A DNA stretch of 64,000 nucleotides from Verrucomicrobiota bacterium. Lineage in GTDB: Bacteria > Verrucomicrobiota > Verrucomicrobiia > Chthoniobacterales > Terrimicrobiaceae. Both the position numbers and the translations under genes were made by a program. How positions within the stretch are numbered: position 1 is the stretch's first letter; each line of letters begins with the position of its first letter. Below the pieces are notes generated by a model. The model worked only from the letters and a program-made list of their open reading frames with translations. It did no database searches and had not been told where the DNA came from. Positions 7,092 through 14,794 of this stretch are shown here, one piece after another. Where the stretch lies: contig JAPLTF010000065.1 in assembly GCA_026398275.1 (NCBI GenBank), forward strand, positions 1 to 64,000, written 5' to 3'.

Positions 7092-7883
7092 ATGTCTCGA
7101 AAATTTGGAATCTTGGCGGCATTGACTCTTGCAGTCATGGGTGTCCCCGGTGCAGCAGCGCAGGTCATTTACAACCCGGTGACGCAGTTCAATGTCTCGG
7201 GAACGAACGGCCAACTCGGCGGGTCTACGCAAACCCAGTCGGGAGCCAACGGTTGGTATTATGAATACTCGGCGTCGACCGCAGGCTTTGGCGGGCCGGG
7301 GACCAATTCCGGGAACCACACCCTGCTGACCCGGGCTTACAACCAATCCCCATACCAGACTACTGCAGGCTCCGACCCTCTTTACTCCCTCTGGGCGTTA
7401 GGAGACGGCTTCAACACGGCCTATGCCCCGATGATCTTCAACAACAATGCTGGACGCTTGGGCCTGGCCGTCGGCGGGAACTTACCTGGCGCTGCCTGGG
7501 GCGACACCATCCTGACGTGGAAAGCGCCGTCCGCAGGAACTGTCAATGTGAGCTATAACGTGTCGGCTATTAACTATTCCGGCCAAAACACTGGGCCCGT
7601 CTACGCGCAGATCGACTTGTGGAATGGCAGCACGGTTGTGAACAAGGCGGCGCGACAGAGCCTAGCTGCGGGCAACTCAACCACCTTTACCGCCACCGGT
7701 GTGAACGTCAATGCCGGCGATGAGATTCAATTCTGGCGGAACGGCTTTGCGACTCAGTCGGCCCAGTTGCTTCTCGACGGCACGCTCACGTTCACCGCCG
7801 TCCCCGAGCCCTCCACATGGGCGCTCCTGGCGTTCAGCTTCACGACCGTGATGGTCCTCCGTCGCCGCCGCTCCCGCGCCTGA
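7092..7883 (+). CDS. PEP-CTERM exported protein
   Basis: 263 residues from ATG 7092, where a signal peptide starts (MSRKFGILAALTLAVMG, cleavage after GAAAQ); an upstream in-frame ATG at 7020 would add 24 residues before it. The body is beta-rich and Asn/Gly-rich, with TWKAPSAGTVNVSY and NAGDEIQFWRNGF, resembling the protein at 1772. The C-terminus is a complete PEP-CTERM signal: VPEPSTWALL, a hydrophobic span and RRRRSRA. Such proteins are sorted and cleaved by exosortase and usually end up in the extracellular matrix or outer surface. No exosortase gene is in the window. A strong terminator follows. The specific role is unknown. Confidence 0.85.
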   Translation: MSRKFGILAALTLAVMGVPGAAAQVIYNPVTQFNVSGTNGQLGGSTQTQSGANGWYYEYSASTAGFGGPGTNSGNHTLLTRAYNQSPYQTTAGSDPLYSLWALGDGFNTAYAPMIFNNNAGRLGLAVGGNLPGAAWGDTILTWKAPSAGTVNVSYNVSAINYSGQNTGPVYAQIDLWNGSTVVNKAARQSLAAGNSTTFTATGVNVNAGDEIQFWRNGFATQSAQLLLDGTLTFTAVPEPSTWALLAFSFTTVMVLRRRRSRA

Positions 7884-7938
7884 CAACCCTTCCCCTCGCA
7901 AGAGGGGGAAAAGCATTTTTTCTGGGTGGAAAAAGCGA

Positions 7939-7971
7939 CCGCCGACACAAGTCGGCGGCCGTTTTGCTTTT
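7939..7971 (+). terminator. Rho-independent terminator, copy 2
   Basis: The stem CCGCCGAC/GTCGGCGG with an ACAA loop is followed by CCGTTTTGCTTTT. It is the homologue of 2715-2746. Confidence 0.85.
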
Positions 7972-8109
7972 GGTGCCGGAACGGGAGATTCGTCCGTGGC
8001 CGGCAGATGGCTCGCGGACCAGGCGGCCGCGGCATGGCGGCCATCGCCGAGGCAATCCGCCATGCGGACGAGCCAAAACCGGTGCCCCGGAAAGGATTTC
8101 ACGAAGCCC

Positions 8110-10128
8110 ATGAAAAACTCACCTGAGCACCACTTGAACAACACCCATTCCCTGCGCGTGCATTACCGGTCGTGGGCGGATGAGGAACGCTGCCGGGAGC
8201 AACTCGATTTGCTCCGCGAGTTTCGCGATACCATCGAAGAAGTCGCTTTTTTTACCGGCGATACCCATCCGCCACTGCCGCTCGTCGAAGTGCGTCGGCG
8301 CGCCGCTTTGCTTCAGTCCATTATTCCGGAATACAAAGCGCTCGGCTTGCGCGTAGGGATCAACCATCTGGCCACCATCGGCCATACCGACGAGAATCCG
8401 GAAAACTCCCTGAACGAACCCTGGCAGCATCTGGTGGACATGTCCGGGGCCGTGTCGAAGAGTTGTTACTGTGCGGCGGATCCGGCCGTTCAGACCTACA
8501 TCCGCGAGTGTTATGCCGCGCTGGCGGCGGCCGGTCCGGAGTTCATCTGGATTGACGACGATATTCGTCTTGAATCCCACCCCCCCGCGATTTCCTTCGC
8601 CTGTTTCTGCCCGTTTTGTCTGGCGGATTTTGGCGTCGAAACCGGTGCGACGTGGACGCGCGAGGGACTGTTGGCCGCGTTCAAGGAATTGCCTTCTCCC
8701 CAACGGATGGAGCTGCGGCGCCGCTGGCTGGAGCACAGTCGGCAGTATGTCGCGCGGATCCTACGGCTGGCGAGGGCAGGCACGGATCGTTTTGCGCCGG
8801 ACATCTGCCTGGGGCTTATGACGGGTGAGGCGATCTGCGGCTGGGGCTACGAAGACTGGACGGACGCCTTGGCCGGCTCGCAGCGGCTGAACGTGAAGTT
8901 CCGGCCCGGCGGCGGATTTTATACCGACGATAATCCGACGGCGCTGCTGGGCAAGTGCCACTCCGTCGGCCGTCAGAATGCGTTTGTTCCAGCCGCCGTC
9001 ACCGACATTCAATATGAACACGAAAACTTTCCTTACATCCCCCTGAACAAGAGCCGGGCCGCCTATTTGGCCGAGATGGCCGGGGCCATCGCTGCCGGTT
9101 GCACCGGCGCAGCGCTCAACACACTCGGAATCTCCGGCGATCCGCTGGAGGAATATCGCCCCTATTTCGACGCGGTAAAAAACGCCCGTCCGTTCTTCGA
9201 CGAACTCGTGGCAACCTGTGGCCGGAGTTCATGCGAAGGAGTCTGGACGGCATTCGGTCCCGATCACAGCGCCGCGCTGGGCCCGGATGGCGAATGGCCT
9301 GGACCGGGCGTTTGGGGGGGCGATTTCCACGCGGTCAATGAACTTTTCACTCTGGGATTGCCGGCGGCTTACACCCGTGGCGGCGCCGCGTTGACGATCC
9401 TCACCGAAGACAACGTTCTCGAATGGTCCACGGAACAGTTGCGGGAATTCTTTGCCGGCGGCGTCCTGCTCGATGGCCCGGCATTGCAACGGCTTGCGGA
9501 GCTTGGACTGGCCGGGTGGGCCGGCTTCGAAATTGTCGGCACCCGGGACGTCGACACGATTGAGCGGTTCACCGCCGACCCGCTCAACGGTCGGTTCGCC
9601 GGCTGGCACCGGGACTGTCGTCCGTCTTTCTGGCCGCGGCCGACGTATCTGCTGCGACCGACTGCAACCGCAGCACGACCGTTGGCGGAATGCGAGAACT
9701 TCACGCCCACGAATTATGGTTGTTGTGCCGGTGTCTTTGAGAATGGGATGGGCGGGCGCGTTGCTGTCTTTGGCTATTCCCCGTGGAACATGCTGGGCAA
9801 CTTGGCGAAGACCACGCAACTGCGCAACGTCACCCGCTGGCTCAGTCGCGATCGGCTGCCAGCCTACATCGAGTCCTACCATCGCATCGCCCTCTGGTGC
9901 CGGCGCGATGCGGCTGGACGCCCGGCCTATGTGCTCATCAACGCGAGCATGGATTCCGCCGAGGGTGTGGTGCTGAAGGCTTGCGACCTGACCGCGTCAT
10001 ATCACGCTCTCAATATGCAGGGCGACCGGAGCACTCTCATCGCCCCCGATACGGACGGTCCCTACCGGTCGTTGCCTCTGCCGCCATTGCCGCCGTGGAG
10101 TGCGCTGCTGGTGCAGTGCCCCGTGTGA
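8110..10128 (+). CDS. Glycoside hydrolase-like TIM-barrel protein
   Basis: 672 residues from ATG 8110, preceded by AAGGA 12 nt upstream; an upstream frame from 7996 is open but runs through repeat-derived sequence. The first 400 residues alternate like a (beta/alpha)8 barrel of the GH-A/GH42 type: VAFFTGDT, LRVGINHL, EFIWIDDDIRLE, DICLGLMTGE, TDIQYEHENFPY and AGCTGAALNTLG. A Cys cluster FACFCPFCLADF is seen in several GH42-like proteins. A Rossmann-like middle (LTILTEDNVLEWS, GGVLLDGPALQRL) resembles the beta-galactosidase trimerisation domain, and a beta-rich C-terminus follows. There is no signal peptide, so it is cytoplasmic. The substrate cannot be assigned. It stands alone, with no sugar transporter or regulator beside it. 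Confidence 0.7.
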   Translation: MKNSPEHHLNNTHSLRVHYRSWADEERCREQLDLLREFRDTIEEVAFFTGDTHPPLPLVEVRRRAALLQSIIPEYKALGLRVGINHLATIGHTDENPENSLNEPWQHLVDMSGAVSKSCYCAADPAVQTYIRECYAALAAAGPEFIWIDDDIRLESHPPAISFACFCPFCLADFGVETGATWTREGLLAAFKELPSPQRMELRRRWLEHSRQYVARILRLARAGTDRFAPDICLGLMTGEAICGWGYEDWTDALAGSQRLNVKFRPGGGFYTDDNPTALLGKCHSVGRQNAFVPAAVTDIQYEHENFPYIPLNKSRAAYLAEMAGAIAAGCTGAALNTLGISGDPLEEYRPYFDAVKNARPFFDELVATCGRSSCEGVWTAFGPDHSAALGPDGEWPGPGVWGGDFHAVNELFTLGLPAAYTRGGAALTILTEDNVLEWSTEQLREFFAGGVLLDGPALQRLAELGLAGWAGFEIVGTRDVDTIERFTADPLNGRFAGWHRDCRPSFWPRPTYLLRPTATAARPLAECENFTPTNYGCCAGVFENGMGGRVAVFGYSPWNMLGNLAKTTQLRNVTRWLSRDRLPAYIESYHRIALWCRRDAAGRPAYVLINASMDSAEGVVLKACDLTASYHALNMQGDRSTLIAPDTDGPYRSLPLPPLPPWSALLVQCPV

Positions 10129-10356
10129 TGCCCGGGTTCACCCCGCCCATCACACCATCCGTGCACCTCCGGCTTCCTGCAGGACAAAAACCGCTCCGGA
10201 AAACTGTTGGGGTTGAAAATGAAGTTGATTGATGATCGGCCACGTCTCCCGGTAAAGATCCATCGCCTCCCGCACCAGCGCCCACTGCCCGTCCGACAGC
10301 TTGTGGATATCGCCCGACAGGCATCATCCGGTTTGGATCAGGGCGCGATCAGGCTT

Positions 10357-10758
10357 TCAATCTTCCGCGAATCCGCCCCTCCCGAGCTTCGTCTTCACGC
10401 TCGCCGCGACCGGCACCACGTTGACGCAGGGTTTGCCCAACCCCTGCGCCCTTGCAGGCTCCCGCTCTCGCGGTATCTGTCTCGCACGCTCCCGGCGTGC
10501 TCGGCTGTCGATCTCCATATTCTCGTCCGCTGAATAGAGCGTATGTCGGGCGGCGTGGAATTCCTTCGTCGGCTTGAAGACCGCCTTCGCGCTGAGGGCA
10601 GCCCCGGCGTTGTGTCGGGCGAAGAGGGCTTGGAGTTTGCCGATGATCTCCTCGGCAGCGGCTTCCGGGATCAGATCGCCCTTGATCTTCAACTCGAACG
10701 ACTGCTTGAAGAACGCGGCTCCGTTGATCCGCATCCCTCCCGGTCTGGCGTCCCGCAA
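10357..10758 (-). pseudogene. Fragment of an element-encoded gene of unknown function
   Basis: The frame gives about 133 residues. Its first two thirds (ELKIKGDLIPEAAAEEIIGK and on to TKEFHAARHTLYS) look like real protein, but the rest degenerates into Arg/Glu-rich sequence. A second minus-strand frame upstream (about 10760-10980) also looks protein-like for about 60 residues (SLEAKAVDKIVRVGFSNSYR) and then breaks. Together they suggest one or two genes broken by frameshifts in a decaying element. No family was recognised. Positions 10129-10356 hold nothing supported. Confidence 0.35.
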
Positions 10759-10988
10759 AAGGCGGCTGCGCAGGAAGCGCAGTCTGTCTCAACCGACCCC
10801 ATCGGTTTCGGCTCTCGCCGGTCACGCGCAGGATGGCGGCATCGTCGGTTGTGCCACGGTAGGAATTCGAGAACCCGACCCGCACGATTTTGTCCACGGC
10901 CTTGGCTTCAAGTGACGAAGCGGCTGACAGCGGATAGGTAAAAAAAGTCTGCCCCGCGTGCAGACAGACTTTTTCGACCACGCACGGC

Positions 10989-11198
10989 TCAGTGCATGGT
11001 CATGCACATCTCTTCGATGTGCTCGATGGCTGGAACGGCCTCTTGCTTGGCATCCCCGGTGCCGCTGGAGAACCAACACCGTTCGCCCGCCACGTCCTTC
11101 CACACCACCTTCACCATGCCGTATTTCGTCCAGACGGTGGCGCGGCTCGGACGCTCCCACCGATTGAGATGGACCGAGCGGATGCGTGGGCAACTCAT
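10989..11198 (-). CDS. Small element-associated hypothetical protein
   Basis: 69 residues. The start overlaps the stop of the upstream gene by 4 bp, the same coupling seen throughout this module, which is the main reason to believe it. It contains WERPSRATVWTKYGMVKVVWKD, compatible with a compact beta fold, and ends in HIEEMCMTMH. No family was recognised. Confidence 0.5.
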   Translation of the reverse strand: MSCPRIRSVHLNRWERPSRATVWTKYGMVKVVWKDVAGERCWFSSGTGDAKQEAVPAIEHIEEMCMTMH

Positions 11199-11479
11199 AG
11201 CGAGTGCTCCAGGTGGCCGGGACAGTTGACATCGGTGCGCCCTGCCGAATACGACCGGCGACCGGACTTCATGTGCAGTATCGTGTAATACGCGACGTTC
11301 CCCGGCGTGACGGTCCTCCCCCGCTCTTCGAGGTCATGAAGCATCTTGGCCGCCACGGTCAGGGCATCCTGCAACAGCTCCTCTGTGTCTTCTGAGCCGA
11401 CTCCACGGATATACGGCATGGTGGCGCGTAGCCGGGGTTCAATCTGATCCAACAAAACAAATCCAGCTTTGGGACTCAT
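11195..11479 (-). CDS. Small sigma-region-2-like protein
   Basis: 94 residues from ATG 11479, chosen because GAAAGGA lies 8 nt upstream; the open frame further upstream is not needed. The segment SEDTEELLQDALTVAAKML, followed by NVAYYTILHMKSGRRS, resembles the acidic helix and the W-L-x-x-IAxN-x-xRR part of sigma-70 family region 2, but region 4 is missing. It could be a truncated sigma factor or an unrelated helical regulator. The downstream 69-residue gene is translationally coupled to it. The upstream gap to 11653 holds hairpins, so it probably begins its own transcript. Confidence 0.5.
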   Translation of the reverse strand: MSPKAGFVLLDQIEPRLRATMPYIRGVGSEDTEELLQDALTVAAKMLHDLEERGRTVTPGNVAYYTILHMKSGRRSYSAGRTDVNCPGHLEHSL

Positions 11480-11652
11480 TTGTATTTTCCTTTCTTTAGT
11501 TGAAAGGCGACCGCAGGACGCAGTGCGCCCGCAACGGTCACCAGTGGTTTTACTGATGGCCGCTATCGCGGCGTTTGGCCCCCGGCGGAATGCCTGGGCG
11601 TGAATGAAAGTGATGGCGGACACACACGCGTGGTGTGTGCCCGCCAGGGCCG
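11480..11652. other. Hairpin-rich spacer inside the mobile module
   Basis: It contains a 12-bp interrupted stem GGCGG-A-CACACAC/GTGTGTG-C-CCGCC (11615-11645) and two copies of the self-complementary CCGCTATCGCGG-like segment (near 11561 and 11650). No gene is seen. The stems could end transcription of the upstream minus-strand genes, although no U-tract follows. Confidence 0.4.
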
Positions 11653-12042
11653 CTATCGCGGCGGGCGTTTTTTCGTGAACTCCTTGAGCAGCGCGGTCCC
11701 GACCACGATGGCAGCAATAATCGCGGCCGCATTGAGGAGGACCTTCAGGATCAGATCCGTCCAGCCGGCGACCTGCACGAGCAGCAGGGTCACGAGCGGC
11801 AGAACCAGCAGGACCGGGAAGCCCAGGATGACTGCCAGCAGGATGCTGAGCCTGGCCACTTCCCGGACGTAGCCACCGGGCGAGAGCCAGTATTCGAACT
11901 TGGTGAGCGAATACCGGAGGACCTCCGCCACGCGCACGACCGGGTGCAGCTCGGTCAGTGCGGGGTCCACCTGTGGGCGCTGAAGGTAACGTGGCGACCA
12001 GCCGAGCTGGTAGCGGCTGGTGACCGCGAGTTCACCCGGCAT
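11653..12042 (-). CDS. Small membrane protein of the mobile module
   Basis: 129 residues with two strong hydrophobic segments (LSILLAVILGFPVLLVLPLV and ILKVLLNAAAIIAAIVVGTA) and a basic tail KKRPPR. The N-terminal 60 residues are soluble. The gene starts 11 bp inside the end of the lipoprotein gene. A lipoprotein followed by a small membrane protein next to recombination genes resembles a phage lysis or entry cassette (spanin/holin-like), but no family motif supports this firmly. Confidence 0.55.
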   Translation of the reverse strand: MPGELAVTSRYQLGWSPRYLQRPQVDPALTELHPVVRVAEVLRYSLTKFEYWLSPGGYVREVARLSILLAVILGFPVLLVLPLVTLLLVQVAGWTDLILKVLLNAAAIIAAIVVGTALLKEFTKKRPPR

Positions 12043-12340
12043 CGCGCTTGCTCATGCTGCCGAGCCCGGCACCGACGATGAGAAGCACCACGCCGCCCAG
12101 CGCGGCAAGGATGGCCATGCTGCGCCAGGACCCCGTTTCCTTTTCCTTCTCCTCGGCCTTCTGCACCGCTGCCACGATCCGCTGTTCGGCCTGTCCGGCT
12201 TTCTGCTCCGCCCGCACGCGGAGGATGCGCTCGTTGTTCAGTTCCTGCTGCTGCTGTTGCTCCTGCTGGCGGTTGTCGGCGCCGCAGCCCGGCATTGCCA
12301 GCAGGAGGGCCGCAGCTGCCGCCATGATTGCCCGTTTCAT
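12032..12340 (-). CDS. Small lipoprotein with Gln-rich coiled segment
   Basis: 102 residues. The start at ATG 12340 overlaps the stop of the nuclease gene by 4 bp and gives a lipoprotein signal, KRAIMAAAAALLLAMPGC, with C19 as lipobox Cys. After it come a Gln-rich stretch, a helical EKAGQAEQ/EEKEKE segment and a C-terminal transmembrane segment (LAALGGVVLLIVGAGLG). A lipoprotein with a second membrane span would bridge two membranes, as u-spanins do; this is inference only. Confidence 0.6.
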   Translation of the reverse strand: MKRAIMAAAAALLLAMPGCGADNRQQEQQQQQELNNERILRVRAEQKAGQAEQRIVAAVQKAEEKEKETGSWRSMAILAALGGVVLLIVGAGLGSMSKRDAG

Positions 12341-13164
12341 ACCGCACCGCCTTTCCGACACTCGGCGAAGAACTCGCACGCCGAGCACTGCAAGCCCGGT
12401 GATGGCACGTAGTCCTCCCGCTCGACTCCGTCCGTATAGGACTCGATCAGGCGGAAGAACCGCGTCTTCTGGCTTTCCGTTATGGCCGGTGCCTCACTCA
12501 CGACGAGCTTGGGCACCTTGGTTTTGACAAGGTGGTGGAGCTCGAAGCCCGCCTCGTGCTTTCCCGTGGCCTCCCGGTAGAGGAGGCCATAGGCGGTGAG
12601 CTGGGTTTCGTTCCGGTGGATCACCTGCTCGGCGTTCGGACTGGCAGCGCTTGTCTTGAAATCAACGATCCGTCCGCCGGGACGTACGAGGTCGATGATT
12701 CCGACGAGGGTGGGCAGCCCGTGCTTGGCCAGATCGGCTTCGACACGCACCTCCACCGCCTCGGGTTTTTCCTCGGCCGGGACCGGCGTATCCCTGAGAT
12801 ACATTTCGACCAGCCCCCACGCCTTGGCCTGCTGATCGTCCTCCTCCCCGGCCTCCCATGACACCGGCTCGTCCTCCTGGCCGGTCACCCAGCCCATGAG
12901 GAACCCGGCCTTGAGGGCCTCGGCATCGTGAGCCAGTCCCCGCCAGCGGACCGTGCTCCACTGTTGGAGCGCGGCGTGGACCGCCTTGCCCACGAAGAGC
13001 GCGGCGCTGCCGGGCTTCACCATTTCCAGGACGTACCGGAAGTAAAACTTCAGCCTGCAGGAGTGGAAGCAGTTGAGCCGCGAGGCGGAGACAACGCTGG
13101 TGAGGTTGTCATCCGCCGGGAACGCCCGGTTCGTTGACACCGGAGGATTGGCCAGCGCGATCAC
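12337..13164 (-). CDS. PD-(D/E)XK nuclease, RecB/Cas4-like
   Basis: 275 residues from a GTG start that overlaps the preceding stop (GTGA). Motifs of the RecB nuclease fold are in order: SRLNCFHSCRLKFYFRYV near residue 28, GKAVHAALQQW near 60, GIIDLVRPGGRIVDFKTS near 158-172 (catalytic D and D-x-K), and QLTAYGLLY near 190. The end has CSACEFFAEC which, with the N-terminal HSC, could hold an iron-sulfur cluster as in Cas4/AddB-type nucleases. No cas genes are nearby, so it is not a CRISPR Cas4. In phages such a nuclease pairs with a strand-annealing protein; the gene immediately upstream is a candidate partner. Confidence 0.8.
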   Translation of the reverse strand: MIALANPPVSTNRAFPADDNLTSVVSASRLNCFHSCRLKFYFRYVLEMVKPGSAALFVGKAVHAALQQWSTVRWRGLAHDAEALKAGFLMGWVTGQEDEPVSWEAGEEDDQQAKAWGLVEMYLRDTPVPAEEKPEAVEVRVEADLAKHGLPTLVGIIDLVRPGGRIVDFKTSAASPNAEQVIHRNETQLTAYGLLYREATGKHEAGFELHHLVKTKVPKLVVSEAPAITESQKTRFFRLIESYTDGVEREDYVPSPGLQCSACEFFAECRKGGAV

Positions 13165-13682
13165 CGGACACCTCCGTTCTGATACTGCCTGCGCGGCGGC
13201 ATGGTGCCATTGCGCGGACGACGAGCCTTGCCTCCGTTGTCCTCGATGATGCGGTCAATGAGGCCGCTGGCCTGAAGCTTGTTCAGCTCCCGGACCCCGA
13301 CGCCGAACATTTCGCGGCTGGTGTCATCAACCTGCCCCTTGTCGAGCCCGTGCTCGTCCACGAGCTTGATGATGAGGTCCCGCTGCTTGTCGCTGCAGGC
13401 CCAGGCTTCGCCGTTCGTGTGGCCGTTTCCGTTGGCACCGTTGCTGCGGTGGCCATTGCGGGTGCCTTGCTCGCTGATGCCGTATCCCTCATCCGGGACA
13501 AACCCCGTGTGCTGGATCTCGTCGTCAACGCTCTGCTGGAGCGTCTGGTAGAGGCGGGTGCTTTCCCCCGCCACGTCGTTGATGTTGCTGATCTCGGTCT
13601 CGACGGTGACCGCGAACTGGTGGCTTGAATACCCCGGCAAGCCGAGGCGTTTGCTGTAATTGGCAATGAGTTTGAGTGCCAT
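13161..13682 (-). CDS. Element-encoded protein, possible recombination partner
   Basis: 173 residues with a good GAAAGGA Shine-Dalgarno before the ATG. The N-terminal half (YSKRLGLPGYSSHQFAVTVE, then ESTRLYQTLQQSVDDEI) is followed by a Gly/Asn/His-rich linker and a C-terminal segment SDKQRDLIIKLVDEHGLDK..LNKLQASGLIDRII. That C-terminal pattern (xEKQxxxIxKLxxxxG...ASxLIDxL) occurs at the ends of several phage recombination and single-strand annealing proteins. It is coupled to the downstream nuclease gene. I infer a DNA recombination role; the exact family is not recognised. Confidence 0.6.
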   Translation of the reverse strand: MALKLIANYSKRLGLPGYSSHQFAVTVETEISNINDVAGESTRLYQTLQQSVDDEIQHTGFVPDEGYGISEQGTRNGHRSNGANGNGHTNGEAWACSDKQRDLIIKLVDEHGLDKGQVDDTSREMFGVGVRELNKLQASGLIDRIIEDNGGKARRPRNGTMPPRRQYQNGGVR

Positions 13683-13710
13683 ACTGACTTTTCCTTTCGT
13701 TGGTTGCGGG

Positions 13711-13740
13711 CACGAAAAAGCCCGGCGCGATGGCCGGGCT
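13711..13740 (-). terminator. Rho-independent terminator
   Basis: On the minus strand AGCCCGGC/GCCGGGCT is followed by TTTTTCGTG. It lies between the truncated gene at 13783 and the start of the coupled module, so it isolates the module from upstream znu transcription. Confidence 0.75.
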
Positions 13741-13782
13741 GGCTGTGTGCCGCGTTGGTGTGGTTGTTCAGGCGGCGGCCGT

Positions 13783-13989
13783 TTAGGCCGTATCCTGGTT
13801 ATCGGTCTTGCGGACCGGGATGATCTTGGCCGGTGTCTCGCAGATGCGGGAAAGCGAGTCCTCCACGAGCCGGTCGTTCAAGACCGTCATGGGGACGCGC
13901 AGATCGCGGGCCGCGAATGGAGCACAAAAGAAATGGTCCGGCTTTTTGAGGGGGCTATTGCCCACCCCGGCGCAGAGCTTTGGCCGCAA
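13783..13989 (-). pseudogene. Truncated gene end at the element boundary
   Basis: The frame encodes about 56 plausible C-terminal residues (FAARDLRVPMTVLNDRLVEDS and on to IIPVRKTDNQDTA) that begin immediately after the znuB stop codon. The first 12 codons overlap znuB in another frame and are not credible. The simplest reading is the 3' end of an element gene whose 5' part was lost when the element inserted next to znuB or decayed. An internal ATG could still give a 35-residue peptide. Confidence 0.4.
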
Positions 13990-14794
13990 GTGTCAGCAGA
14001 AAGAACCCCATCGCGACGAGGACGATCGTTGCCCCGCTTGCCGTGCCGGCGTAGTAGGAAATCAGCAGCCCGACGACGCCGGAGGCGAGCGAGACAGCCA
14101 TGGCGAGCAGGACATACTGCCGGGTGTTCCTCGCGATGTTGTGAGCGGCCACAGCCGGCAGGATGAGAAGCGAATTGATGATCAGGATTCCGACCCAGCT
14201 GAGGTTCATGGTGACGACCATCACGATCGAGGCCACGAAGAGCACCTGCGTCCACCAGGCGTTCAAGCCGCGGCTGCGGGCGAGCGAGTCATTCAGTCCG
14301 ATGAGCAGGATGCGGTTGTAATAAAACAGAATTCCCCCGCCCACGAGCACCACGGTGAGGCAAAGCCAGCCGATATCCCGGGGAGTGATGCTCAGCAAAT
14401 CGCCGATGAGGTAGTGGCTGTAGCGGTTGAAATTTCCCCCGCGCGAGAGCAGGACCACCCCGAGTGCGATGCTGAAGGACATGCTGAGGGAGATGATGGT
14501 ATCCATCGAGGCGCGCGTCAGCCGCTGCATGGTCAGGATTCCGAGTCCGAGAAGAAGCGCGAATCCGACGAGCGCCAGCAAGGGATCGGCCAGCCCGAGG
14601 AGCACGCCGAGCCCGATCCCGGTCAGCGAAGCGTGGCCGATCGCATCGGAAAAAAATGCCATCCGGTTGTTGACGACGAGCGTCCCCATCAGCGCGAAGA
14701 GCGGCGAGACGAGGATCACCGCGACCAGCGCATTGCGCATGAACTCATACCGCGCCCACTCGAACGGAAGATGGGCGAGAAGATCGATGATCAT
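13955..14794 (-). CDS. znuB: Zinc/manganese ABC transporter permease
   Basis: 279 residues. ABC-3 family integral membrane permease with about eight hydrophobic spans. Recognisable segments are FFSDAIGHASLTGIGLGVLL, LSMSFSIALGVVLLSRGG and MNLSWVGILIINSLLILPA. The ATG start overlaps the znuC stop by 4 bp, typical of the transporter operon. It imports divalent metal from the periplasm together with ZnuA and ZnuC. Its stop codon marks the edge of the neighbouring mobile region. Confidence 0.92.
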   Translation of the reverse strand: MIIDLLAHLPFEWARYEFMRNALVAVILVSPLFALMGTLVVNNRMAFFSDAIGHASLTGIGLGVLLGLADPLLALVGFALLLGLGILTMQRLTRASMDTIISLSMSFSIALGVVLLSRGGNFNRYSHYLIGDLLSITPRDIGWLCLTVVLVGGGILFYYNRILLIGLNDSLARSRGLNAWWTQVLFVASIVMVVTMNLSWVGILIINSLLILPAVAAHNIARNTRQYVLLAMAVSLASGVVGLLISYYAGTASGATIVLVAMGFFLLTLAAKALRRGGQ

